This document shows, one piece after another, positions 13,521-20,729 of a stretch of 23,872 bases of DNA. A program made the position numbers and the translations under genes. The DNA lies in NCBI GenBank assembly GCA_002007315.1, contig LNZQ01000176.1, forward strand, positions 1-23,872, read 5' to 3'. Each line of letters starts with the position of its first letter. Position 1 is the stretch's first letter. Source of the DNA: Epulopiscium sp. Nele67-Bin004. GTDB taxonomy: Bacteria; Bacillota_A; Clostridia; Lachnospirales; Cellulosilyticaceae. The notes below the pieces were generated by a model that was not told where the DNA came from, searched no databases, and worked only from the letters and a program-made list of their open reading frames with translations.

Positions 13521-14795
13521 ATGAAAACATCAAAATACGGCATTATCATTTTTATACTATCGTTTGTACCGACAGCTATATTCGCAAATTCACTTAATTT
13601 AGTCGCTGAGGGTGCTATTTTGATAGATGTTGAAACAGGTATTGTTTTATATGGGAAAAACGAATATGAAACTTTTTACCCAGCAAGCACGACAAAAGTT
13701 TTAAGTAGTGTACTATTTTTAAATGAAATGGTTGATCCATATGCTCATGTAACACAAACACAATCAAGTAAAAATATCGTTCCTGCAGATAGTAGCAACA
13801 TAGGGCTATTAGTTGGTGACACTTATACTTATTTGGACGGTATACACGCTGTTTTATTGGCATCTGATAACTTTGTAACGCATGACATGGCGGTATATGC
13901 AACAGGCTCTATCGAGGCATTTTCCCAAAAGATGAATAACCTCGCAACAAGTTTAGGGGCAACGGGTTCAAACTTCACAAATCCACATGGATATCATGAC
14001 CCAGACCACTACACAACAGCATACGACCTAGCATTAATTACACGTTATGCATTTGCACACCCTACAATACGTACTATCGCAAGCAAAACAACTTATGATT
14101 TTACCAGACTAAACGCATCTCAAATATTATCGTTAAAAAATTCATCGGCATTAATACATTCTGACCGTGAATACTACAACGAAAATGTTATTGCTTCAAA
14201 AACTGGTTATCATACCCCTGCTGGTTTAACATTAGTTGCACAAGCTGATTACGATAATATTTCACTTGTTGCAGTTGTATTAAAAAGTACATCTGGAAAT
14301 CAATATGTTGACATAAACAAATTGTTTGAATATGGTAGTACAAACTTTGAAAACTTTGAAGTTGACGGGGAAATTTATCTTAGAAATATTTCAAATTCAG
14401 ACTGGTCATTACCTTATATAACAGCTGCATCAAAACTTGGCTTTATTAAAGCTACAACTGACTTATATAATGCACCAACTACAGGAAAAGATTTTGCTAC
14501 ATTGTTGCAAAATACGCTTGGTATAAATATATTTTTAGACGATACAAGCCCCCTAAGCCAAGCTAATTCAATACTTACAGGTGATTATGCAGCTCAAATA
14601 ATTAGAGATTTAAATTTGCCTAACGATATATTGACAGGTCCTCTATACCATATTGAACGTGCACGCAATATTTTGGCACAAGATGTACTTACTTATGAAG
14701 ATACTATATATCTTGCATATCAATTGTATATTTATTCAAGCTTTGCACAAAATACGAATATTACAAATCCATATTTTTACGAAATTATTGCATAA
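13521..14795 (+). CDS. D-alanyl-D-alanine carboxypeptidase (peptidase S11) with SLH-like tail
   Basis: A 424-aa low-molecular-weight penicillin-binding protein that trims the terminal D-Ala of peptidoglycan stem peptides outside the membrane. The signal peptide covers 1-22 (ending IFANS). All three active-site motifs are present: SxxK as PASTTK (Ser56 nucleophile, Lys59), SxN as SDN (115-117) and KTG (227-229). The catalytic domain spans about 25-275. Unlike DacA/DacF, the tail (about 290-424) is not an obvious beta-sandwich plus amphipathic helix. DWSLPYITAASKLGFI (about 296-311) and TGDYAAQIIRDLNL resemble degenerate SLH repeats lacking the usual FxP and TRxE residues. That tail may dock the enzyme at the wall. 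AGGAGG lies 8 nt upstream. Single gene, divergent from TetR copy B. Confidence 0.88.
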   Translation: MKTSKYGIIIFILSFVPTAIFANSLNLVAEGAILIDVETGIVLYGKNEYETFYPASTTKVLSSVLFLNEMVDPYAHVTQTQSSKNIVPADSSNIGLLVGDTYTYLDGIHAVLLASDNFVTHDMAVYATGSIEAFSQKMNNLATSLGATGSNFTNPHGYHDPDHYTTAYDLALITRYAFAHPTIRTIASKTTYDFTRLNASQILSLKNSSALIHSDREYYNENVIASKTGYHTPAGLTLVAQADYDNISLVAVVLKSTSGNQYVDINKLFEYGSTNFENFEVDGEIYLRNISNSDWSLPYITAASKLGFIKATTDLYNAPTTGKDFATLLQNTLGINIFLDDTSPLSQANSILTGDYAAQIIRDLNLPNDILTGPLYHIERARNILAQDVLTYEDTIYLAYQLYIYSSFAQNTNITNPYFYEIIA

Positions 14796-14796
14796 C

Positions 14797-14830
14797 AAAA
14801 AAGGGGCAACTTATAAGTCGTCCCTTTTTT
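14797..14830. terminator. Bidirectional terminator between the carboxypeptidase gene and deoD
   Basis: An AAAAAAGGG arm pairs with CCCTTTTTT, with a longer imperfect inner stem (ACTT/AAGT). The T-run on both strands suits the two converging genes; deoD ends 6 nt beyond it. Confidence 0.85.
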
Positions 14831-14836
14831 CGTGTA

Positions 14837-15544
14837 TTATTCTATTAAAGATAGAGCAACATCCATCATTTGTGTAAACTTAGTTTGACGCTCCTCTGAA
14901 GTTGTCGCCTCACCTGTGAATGGGCAGTCTGATATAGTACATATCGTTAGTGCTTTTTTGCCTGCACGTGCTGCATTCATATACAGTCCTGCTGCTTCCA
15001 TTTCAACAGCAAGTACGCCCATTTTTTGCCACTCACGTAGAGCTTGTGCATCATCGTAAAAAGTATCGCTTGAATAGATATTTCCTACTTTGTATGTGTA
15101 GCCTAGTTCTTCTGATTTTTCCACTGCTTTTCTTACTAAATCAAAATCGGCAATAGGTGCATATCTGCCTGGCAAGTTATATTGTTCTTCGTACGTAGAG
15201 TTTGTGCAAGCCCCCACTCCGATAACAATATCACCAATGTGCAAGCTTTCATCAATTGCTCCTGCTGACCCAATTCTAATTATAGTTTCAACTTCATAAA
15301 AATTGTATAGTTCATACGTGTAAATTCCGATTGATGGAATTCCCATTCCGTGTCCTTGAACTGATACTCTCTTTCCTTTGTAAGTTCCTGTATAACCGTA
15401 CATACCACGTACGTCATTATACATAACTACGTCGTCAAGATATGTTTCTGCAAGAAATTTCGCTCTTAACGGATCTCCTGGCATCAAAACGGTTTTTGCT
15501 ATTTCTCCAAGTTTCGCTTTATTATGTGGCGTTGGTGTGCTCAT
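14837..15544 (-). CDS. deoD: Purine-nucleoside phosphorylase, DeoD type
   Basis: A 235-aa cytoplasmic enzyme of the hexameric NP-I family that splits purine (deoxy)ribonucleosides with phosphate, giving free base and (deoxy)ribose 1-phosphate. Features are STPTPHNKA at the start, [10 protein letters not shown] (phosphate loop), [16 protein letters not shown] (nucleoside contact) and [16 protein letters not shown], which holds the catalytic Asp and the later Arg. Length is exactly as expected for DeoD. I start at ATG 15544, just after GGAGG; a TTG 12 nt upstream would overlap the ribosome binding site. It is 20 nt downstream of the sugar kinase gene and almost certainly co-transcribed with it. 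The operon ends at the bidirectional terminator. Confidence 0.95.
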   Translation of the reverse strand: MSTPTPHNKAKLGEIAKTVLMPGDPLRAKFLAETYLDDVVMYNDVRGMYGYTGTYKGKRVSVQGHGMGIPSIGIYTYELYNFYEVETIIRIGSAGAIDESLHIGDIVIGVGACTNSTYEEQYNLPGRYAPIADFDLVRKAVEKSEELGYTYKVGNIYSSDTFYDDAQALREWQKMGVLAVEMEAAGLYMNAARAGKKALTICTISDCPFTGEATTSEERQTKFTQMMDVALSLIE

Positions 15545-15564
15545 GATTTCCTCCAATAAAAAAA

Positions 15565-16587
15565 TTATCTAACCATTTCCAAATCTCCACCTTCAGATAA
15601 GTGGCTATCAATGATTGTTTTGATTTCGTCTGAATTTGATGCTTGCATATCACCAAGAATTGTATTTTTGATTGCTCCACATGCATCTCCAAATTCAACT
15701 GCTTTTTGGCAATCCATATCATATTTTAGTAGACCGTATAAAACACCTGAAATGTAGGCATCTCCACTACCAATTCTATCAACAACGTCAATATTGCTGT
15801 ATGGAGCTTCTTCAAAATAAGTGTCTGATTTTGCTTCATAAATAAGTGAGCCAAATGTATGAACTTTTGGTGTGTGTACAATTCTTTGAGTTGACGCAAC
15901 TATACCAATGTTAAATTCGTCTGCAAAGCTTTTCATAATTTCTCTAACGTCGCCAGTTTTATTAAATGTTAGGCGTGCAGTGTCTTCTGAACAGAAGAAG
16001 ATATCAACATATGGAAGTATCTCATTGATACAGTCACGAGCTTCATCGCCAGTCCATAAGTTACTTCTAAAGTTTACGTCAAAAGAAATTAATGTTCCTT
16101 CTTCTTTAAAACGTTTAATCATTTCAATAGTTGTTTCTTTACAATTTTGGTTTAATGCCATAGTTATACCAGTTGTGTGGAAACATCTTGCAGATGAATA
16201 AGTTTCTGGTTCAAAATCATCAGCAGTAATTTTTAGCATAGATGAATTTTGTCTGTCATAACAAATACGTGGCTTTCTTGGATATGCTCCATTTTCGTAG
16301 AAGTATATACCAAGTCTTGCGTCATGGTCTGCGTCATATAACATGAACTCATCACTTACACCAACAAAACGGATTCTGTTTTTTGCAAATTCTCCAATGT
16401 CATTTTGTGGAACTTTTGAGATTATTCCTGTTTTAAGTCCCATTTGTGCTACACCACTAACTACGTTTAGCTCTGCTCCACCAACCTGTTTGTCGAAAGA
16501 GTCACTTCTAGTCATTCTTTCGTATCTAGGTGGTGATAATCTTAATAAAATTTCTCCTAAAGCTAATAAATCGAATTGTTTTTTCAT
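15565..16587 (-). CDS. kdgK: PfkB-family sugar kinase, probably 2-keto-3-deoxygluconate kinase
   Basis: A 340-aa ribokinase-like kinase. It would phosphorylate 2-keto-3-deoxygluconate to KDPG in uronate or pectin breakdown. Signatures are an N-terminal [12 protein letters not shown] strand, the [10 protein letters not shown] substrate motif (36-45), and [16 protein letters not shown] near 270-285 with catalytic Asp276 and the anion hole. [10 protein letters not shown] is typical of KDG and 5-dehydrogluconokinases. The ATG at 16587 has GGAGGGG just upstream. The gene lies 38 nt after hpf and 20 nt before deoD. No KDPG aldolase is in the window, so the exact substrate is less certain than the fold; ribokinase or deoxyribose kinase activity would suit the deoD neighbour equally well. 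Confidence 0.82.
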   Translation of the reverse strand: MKKQFDLLALGEILLRLSPPRYERMTRSDSFDKQVGGAELNVVSGVAQMGLKTGIISKVPQNDIGEFAKNRIRFVGVSDEFMLYDADHDARLGIYFYENGAYPRKPRICYDRQNSSMLKITADDFEPETYSSARCFHTTGITMALNQNCKETTIEMIKRFKEEGTLISFDVNFRSNLWTGDEARDCINEILPYVDIFFCSEDTARLTFNKTGDVREIMKSFADEFNIGIVASTQRIVHTPKVHTFGSLIYEAKSDTYFEEAPYSNIDVVDRIGSGDAYISGVLYGLLKYDMDCQKAVEFGDACGAIKNTILGDMQASNSDEIKTIIDSHLSEGGDLEMVR

Positions 16588-16625
16588 CGCTTTCCCCTCC
16601 AAAATTATATAAATATCTTTACCCT

Positions 16626-17165
16626 CTAATCTAAGCTTGGCTCAATTAAGCCGTAGCTACTGTTCTTGCGTTTGTAAACTACGTTTACTTCTTCTGTTTT
16701 TCCATCTAAATATACATAAAAGTTGTGACCTACAAGTTCCATTTGCATAACTGCTTCTTCTGCACTCATTGGTTTAATTGCAAATTTCTTGCGTCTGTTT
16801 ATAGTTATAACGTCATCTTGGTCATCTTCTGCCATATCCATAAAATCTGCACTGAAAGCTGGTGCTTCTGCATGTCTGATTTTTGTGCGTAGCTTGTTTT
16901 TAAAACGTAGTACTTGCTTTTCAAGTGTGTCTACCGCATTATCTAAAATTTTGTACATGTTTTCACCTTCAACTTCAGAACGTAAAGTTTGTCCATTAAA
17001 AGGAATTGACATCTCAACAATGTGACGTTGTTTTTCTACTGTTAATGTTACATGCATCAAAGTCGTATCATTGAAGTATTTGTCAAGTTTTGCAATTGAG
17101 CTTTCAACCGCATTTTCTAACCCTTCAGTCATTTCCGTATTTCGTGTTGTTACGTTATATTTCAT
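16626..17165 (-). CDS. hpf: Long-form ribosome hibernation promoting factor
   Basis: A 179-aa protein that binds the decoding centre of idle 70S ribosomes and, in the long form, pairs two of them into 100S dimers. The N-terminal S30AE domain is residues 1-100 (MKYNVTTRNTEMTEGLENAV, EVEGENMYKILDNAVDTLEKQ). An acidic linker (about 112-122) leads to the C-terminal dimerisation domain (about 125-179), with RRKKFAIKPMSAEEAVMQME and HNFYVYLDGKTEEVNVVYKR. The ATG at 17165 follows GAGGAG. Length matches the Firmicute long form. It is probably the first gene of an hpf-kdgK-deoD operon, since only 38 nt without a hairpin separate it from kdgK; that context would link hibernation to nucleoside and sugar salvage in starvation. 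Confidence 0.95.
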   Translation of the reverse strand: MKYNVTTRNTEMTEGLENAVESSIAKLDKYFNDTTLMHVTLTVEKQRHIVEMSIPFNGQTLRSEVEGENMYKILDNAVDTLEKQVLRFKNKLRTKIRHAEAPAFSADFMDMAEDDQDDVITINRRKKFAIKPMSAEEAVMQMELVGHNFYVYLDGKTEEVNVVYKRKNSSYGLIEPSLD

Positions 17166-17187
17166 ATAGTTCACTCCTCTCAAGTAT

Positions 17188-17193
17188 ATTATA
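17188..17193 (-). promoter_or_regulatory. -10 box of the hpf operon
   Basis: TATAAT on the - strand lies about 22 nt before the hpf start codon. No good SigA -35 box sits 17 bp upstream, which is compatible with another sigma factor or activator. Low certainty because the region is AT-rich. Confidence 0.4.
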
Positions 17194-17268
17194 CTACACT
17201 ATGACTATATTATCCTCTTTATTTTTAAAATTTTTCATGATTTTGAACATACTCTTCCTACTATACTA

Positions 17269-17297
17269 TTGCATACATTAGATGATAGGAGTATAAT
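17269..17297 (+). promoter_or_regulatory. Promoter of dapA
   Basis: TTGCAT (17269-17274), a 17-bp spacer and TATAAT (17292-17297) form a good SigA promoter. AAGGAGG follows, 8 nt before the ATG. The leader is too short for a lysine riboswitch, and none is seen upstream. Confidence 0.75.
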
Positions 17298-17328
17298 TGT
17301 AATAGCAGAATTTTAAGGAGGAATTTTT

Positions 17329-18195
17329 ATGTTTAGTGGTGCAGGAGTTGCAATAATTACGCCATTTAACGACAAAGGCGTTGATTATGACAAATTAGGA
17401 GAATTAATTGAATTTCAAATAGGTAATAATATAGATGCAATTATAATATGTGGGACAACAGGAGAAACACCTGTTATGTCTTTACTTGAGCAACAGCAAG
17501 TTATAAAATTTACTGTTAACAAAGTTCACGGACGTGTGCCAGTAATTGCTGGGGCGGGTAGCAACAACACAAAAAGTGCTGTAGAATTTAGCAAGTTTGT
17601 CGAGTTTATTGGAGTTGATGGAATTTTAAGTGTTGTTCCATATTACAACAAACCAACGCAACGTGGCATATATGCTCACTTTGAAACGATAGCAAATGCT
17701 GTAAAAACACCAATTATTTTATATAATGTTCCAGGTCGAACTGTTGTTAGCCTTGACGTCGAAACAACTAAAAACCTTGCTATGATACCAAATATCGTAG
17801 GAATTAAAGAATGTGTACTTAGTCAACTTGCAGAGCTTGTGAGAGTTTGCCCAAAAGATTTTAGCGTGTTTACTGGTGATGACCCTGTATATTTACCTGC
17901 TTTATCTTATGGTGCAAAAGGGGTTATTTCTGTTATGGCAAACCTTATTCCAAGAGATACGCATATGATATATGAGGCATTTATTCACGGAAACATCGAC
18001 CTTAGTAGAGAATTACAGCTAAAAACTTTACCACTTGTTAAAGCATTGTTTTCGGAGTCAAATCCAGCTCCAACAAAAGCGGGGTTAAATATGATGGGAA
18101 TGAATGTTGGTGAATGTAGACTTCCTATAGTGCCTATGGAAGAAAAAAATCTTGAACATCTTAGAGAAGTAATGATTGAATACGGATTGCTATAA
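17329..18195 (+). CDS. dapA: 4-hydroxy-tetrahydrodipicolinate synthase
   Basis: A 288-aa TIM-barrel class I aldolase that condenses pyruvate and aspartate semialdehyde in the first committed step to diaminopimelate and lysine. Active-site residues sit one below E. coli numbering: Thr43 and Thr44 in CGTTGE, Tyr106 in PYYNKP, Tyr132 in LYNVPGRT, Arg137 and Schiff-base Lys160 in GIKE. Length is standard. It has its own promoter and terminator, so it is monocistronic here, with no other lysine genes nearby. Diaminopimelate feeds peptidoglycan, consistent with the wall-related neighbourhood. A related aldolase such as N-acetylneuraminate or KDG aldolase is less likely, since the GTTGE-YNVPGRT set and Arg137 favour DapA. 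Confidence 0.93.
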   Translation: MFSGAGVAIITPFNDKGVDYDKLGELIEFQIGNNIDAIIICGTTGETPVMSLLEQQQVIKFTVNKVHGRVPVIAGAGSNNTKSAVEFSKFVEFIGVDGILSVVPYYNKPTQRGIYAHFETIANAVKTPIILYNVPGRTVVSLDVETTKNLAMIPNIVGIKECVLSQLAELVRVCPKDFSVFTGDDPVYLPALSYGAKGVISVMANLIPRDTHMIYEAFIHGNIDLSRELQLKTLPLVKALFSESNPAPTKAGLNMMGMNVGECRLPIVPMEEKNLEHLREVMIEYGLL

Positions 18196-18200
18196 AACAC

Positions 18201-18240
18201 AAAAATAGGGCGAAAAATTGAAAGTCGCCCTATTTTTTTT
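18201..18240. terminator. Bidirectional terminator between dapA and the membrane protein gene
   Basis: AAAATAGGGCGA (18202-18213) pairs perfectly with TCGCCCTATTTT (18225-18236), followed by more T. The right arm contains the stop codon of the converging - strand gene. Confidence 0.92.
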
Positions 18241-18901
18241 CGTATTTAACTTTTCCGCCTTTTGTTTTTGGATAAATAATTTTATATCCGTAGTATGTTA
18301 TGGCTACAACTCGCATTTCTCCTCCAACATCTTCCACTTCAATTGCTGGCGGATTTGTAACCAAATCTTGCACGTAAGAAAAACTTCTTGGAGCAACTTC
18401 CTCAAATGGCAACTTATTGTCATTATCCACCATTGCAACTTTGTAGTTTGGCTTTGATGCGGAAAATGGTACTATTTTTTTGACTCCCTGCTGTGAGATA
18501 TATACACTATATTGAGTGTAATCTATATATGTAACACTAGCTTGATTTTCGCCATGTTCGATAGATACAACAGTTGGTTTTGGTACTATTTCAACAAGCT
18601 TATTGAAATCATATGGCTCTAATTGACTTTTTGGTATGCCCCCTTCAGGTTGCCACAACGTTACATTATAATTTGGTTTATCTGTTTTTGGTACTATTGT
18701 ATGATGAGTTGAACAAGTTTGTTGCGATTGGCTTTGAGAAGTTTTTTCTTTTGCTCTTGAAAGTTGTTGTTCCAATACTAGTATTTTATTTGAGTATCGC
18801 TTGTGTTCAATGATTTTAACGGTTGAAGCAACAATTCCAGTTGTCATAACTGCCGTAATAAGTACAGATATTAAAATTAAGCCTATAAGTTCTGGTAACA
18901 T
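18230..18901 (-). CDS. Membrane-anchored protein with KPNY repeats, unknown function
   Basis: A 223-aa protein. Residues 4-28 are one membrane segment (LIGLILISVLITAVMTTGIVA), followed by a short coiled coil (KIIEHKRYSNKILVLEQQLSRAK, about 29-52) and a Ser/Gln-rich stretch. The remainder contains two related units, KPNYNVTLWQPEGGIPKSQL...PYDF (about 75-98) and KPNYKVAMVDNDNKLPFEEV...PRSF (about 149-173), each followed by a V..P....VE-like beta segment. The fold looks beta-rich. No family is recognised. ATG 18901 has AAAGGATAG upstream. It is monocistronic, converging on dapA. The side of the membrane is unclear: a short N-terminus before the segment leaves both options. A structural envelope role is only a guess. 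Confidence 0.7.
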   Translation of the reverse strand: MLPELIGLILISVLITAVMTTGIVASTVKIIEHKRYSNKILVLEQQLSRAKEKTSQSQSQQTCSTHHTIVPKTDKPNYNVTLWQPEGGIPKSQLEPYDFNKLVEIVPKPTVVSIEHGENQASVTYIDYTQYSVYISQQGVKKIVPFSASKPNYKVAMVDNDNKLPFEEVAPRSFSYVQDLVTNPPAIEVEDVGGEMRVVAITYYGYKIIYPKTKGGKVKYEKK

Positions 18902-18930
18902 AATCTATCCTTTCCACGCCATAAATAACG

Positions 18931-18952
18931 TTATAGTTTTACTATAATTATA
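18931..18952 (-). promoter_or_regulatory. -10 box and overlapping inverted repeat upstream of the KPNY protein gene
   Basis: TATAAT on the - strand at 18952-18947 is directly followed by a perfect 7-bp inverted repeat, TTATAGT-TTT-ACTATAA (18931-18947), over the expected start site. It could be a repressor operator or a 5' hairpin in the mRNA. The -35 region is weak. AT-rich inverted repeats also arise by chance. Confidence 0.4.
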
Positions 18953-19059
18953 CCCTAAAACTTGTTTGGTTTGAAGTGTTTATAACAAATTTTCGCAAAT
19001 ATAGCCATTTATCCAAAATTTATTAGATTAGTGTTGTATTTCTTCCTTATAATATATAA

Positions 19060-19087
19060 AAGGATATGCCAATGTATGCATATCCTT
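19060..19087 (-). terminator. Terminator of the AAA-ATPase/nuclease-like gene
   Basis: AAGGATATGC (19060-19069) pairs perfectly with GCATATCCTT (19078-19087), followed on the - strand by a short T/A run (TTATAT). It is 16 nt past the stop codon. Confidence 0.8.
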
Positions 19088-19103
19088 AGTGTTATCAGTG
19101 CTA

Positions 19104-20660
19104 TTAAATTGTTATCATTTCCATTTTGCAAGTATGCTCTTTTGTCCCACTTGTATAATTAATTCCTACTATTAATATCTCACTTTTAAATTCTTTAACT
19201 AGCTTTTTAGCATATTCTTTTTCTACTATTTGCCCAAGAGCAATATCAGGTGATGCATCTTTTTTTAATTCAATTATAATTGGGACAAAGTTATCAAATC
19301 TTGGATAAAATATAAAGTCCACATAGCCTTTTCCATTCTTTTCTTCTCGTTCAATTCTATAATAATCTCTAGCTGATAAATATGCTAACGTTAAAACACA
19401 AGACAAACTATTTTCATTGTTGTATGTTAAAATCGGGATTTCTAAATTGTGAATATCATGCAAAATACTAGCTACTCTATCACAATCTTGAGCTAAAGTA
19501 GCATCTAACATATCTTGAGAATTTTTTATGATTTGAGCCAACTCACCAAAACTTTCATCAATTATTAGTTTCTCAAACTCCATCATTAATTCCCTATTAG
19601 GAATACGCACTGCACAATTTGAATATGATAAAAATCCTAGAGTTATCATTGCCGAATAAATTTCTTTTTTACTGGTTAAAGTTTTTGTGCCACCTCTAAA
19701 GTCATCCATTATAAGAATACGAATTTCTTCGCCATTTAACATTTTAATTATATCATCACGTACTTCAAGAGTGTTAAATTTAAGCATCTTCCCTATTTCT
19801 ATCATAGAGCCTGTATTCGTCCAATAACTTTGTAAATCACTATTAGTTAGAGCAAGTTTTACGCTTCTAGGATTAAATATTTTTTTGCCTCGTTTTGTAC
19901 TATATCCATTATACCAACTTGCAACCTCATTATATGATAAGGTGCTTTGTTTTACACACAAAGATTTTACCTCTTCTTCGGTAAATCCAAAATACTCACT
20001 AAAAATGGTATCATTCAAAAATGTAAATTCTTCAAACATATTTAAAGCTGAAGTATTTGAATATTTTTTTATAGGCAATATCCCCGTCATATAACAAAGT
20101 GCCACATAAGCCCTGCCTTTTAGTAAGTTTCTTAAAAACTCTAAAAATGCATTATGATTTTCAGGAAATAAATTTTGATTAAATAAGTATTCCCACTCAT
20201 CAAATATAAATATAAACTTTTCTTCTGACAGGTATAGCATATCTATCAAACTTTCATACTTACTAAAATCTTTGTTTGGAAATATCGCAATTAAATAATT
20301 TTTTAGATAGCTATCAATATATGATATATAGTCCTCATACGAATTTATCTCTCTATTAAAATGCGAAAAATCTAATCTCATAACATTGTAGTTATTCAAA
20401 AAACTTGTATAATGAGAAGTTTTAGAAATTTTTAGTTTATCAAATATTAGTTTTGTATCTACTTCATTACTAAAATAACTTTCAATTAGATAAGCTATAT
20501 GTGACTTGCCAAATCGTCTTGGACGTGTAACACATAAATATCGTCCATCTCTATCTATTCGATTGCTAATCTCTGTTAAAATTAATGACTTATCAACAAA
20601 AAAATTGCTTTGAGCCAAACTCAAAAAAAGCTGATATCCCTCTTGTGTATTGATATACAT
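19104..20660 (-). CDS. AAA-ATPase-like protein with C-terminal PD-(D/E)XK nuclease domain
   Basis: A 518-aa protein of the AAA-ATPase-like plus PDDEXK_9 family, which is patchily spread and often multi-copy in gut anaerobes; its role is unknown. The N-terminal ATPase has FFVDKSLIL and Walker A TRPRRFGKS (45-53), and a Walker B-like FIFIFDEWE (149-157). The middle carries SWYNGYS and NPRSVKLAL, seen in this family. The C-terminal nuclease-like core has Asp448 (GYVDFIF) and ELK (Glu464, Lys466), so the metal-binding triad is intact. The start is ATG 20660, 8-9 nt after GGAGGTGG; an upstream in-frame extension would run into the ABC gene. It is a single gene with its own terminator. Proteins of this build have been proposed as mobile or defence elements; that is not shown. 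Confidence 0.87.
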   Translation of the reverse strand: MYINTQEGYQLFLSLAQSNFFVDKSLILTEISNRIDRDGRYLCVTRPRRFGKSHIAYLIESYFSNEVDTKLIFDKLKISKTSHYTSFLNNYNVMRLDFSHFNREINSYEDYISYIDSYLKNYLIAIFPNKDFSKYESLIDMLYLSEEKFIFIFDEWEYLFNQNLFPENHNAFLEFLRNLLKGRAYVALCYMTGILPIKKYSNTSALNMFEEFTFLNDTIFSEYFGFTEEEVKSLCVKQSTLSYNEVASWYNGYSTKRGKKIFNPRSVKLALTNSDLQSYWTNTGSMIEIGKMLKFNTLEVRDDIIKMLNGEEIRILIMDDFRGGTKTLTSKKEIYSAMITLGFLSYSNCAVRIPNRELMMEFEKLIIDESFGELAQIIKNSQDMLDATLAQDCDRVASILHDIHNLEIPILTYNNENSLSCVLTLAYLSARDYYRIEREEKNGKGYVDFIFYPRFDNFVPIIIELKKDASPDIALGQIVEKEYAKKLVKEFKSEILIVGINYTSGTKEHTCKMEMITI

Positions 20661-20687
20661 AACAACCACCTCCATACAATTTGTTAT

Positions 20688-20696
20688 AGTATAACA
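20688..20696 (-). promoter_or_regulatory. Extended -10 promoter of the AAA-ATPase/nuclease-like gene
   Basis: On the - strand TGT followed by TATACT makes a TGN-extended -10, just downstream of the ABC gene terminator and 28 nt before the start codon. Confidence 0.55.
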
Positions 20697-20697
20697 C

Positions 20698-20729
20698 AAA
20701 AAACTGCAGATAAAAATACAGGCAGTTTT
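20698..20729 (-). terminator. Terminator of the ABC exporter operon
   Basis: AAAACTGC (20729-20722 on the - strand) pairs with GCAGTTTT (20707-20700), then TT. The stem overlaps the ABC gene's stop codon. Confidence 0.8.

Noticed and set aside
13615..13902. - strand 95-codon ORF inside the carboxypeptidase gene
   Set aside because: It is antisense to the conserved SxxK and SDN coding region and has no ribosome binding site.
17198..17328. Lysine riboswitch upstream of dapA
   Set aside because: The region between hpf and dapA is too short and holds only a promoter and ribosome binding site.
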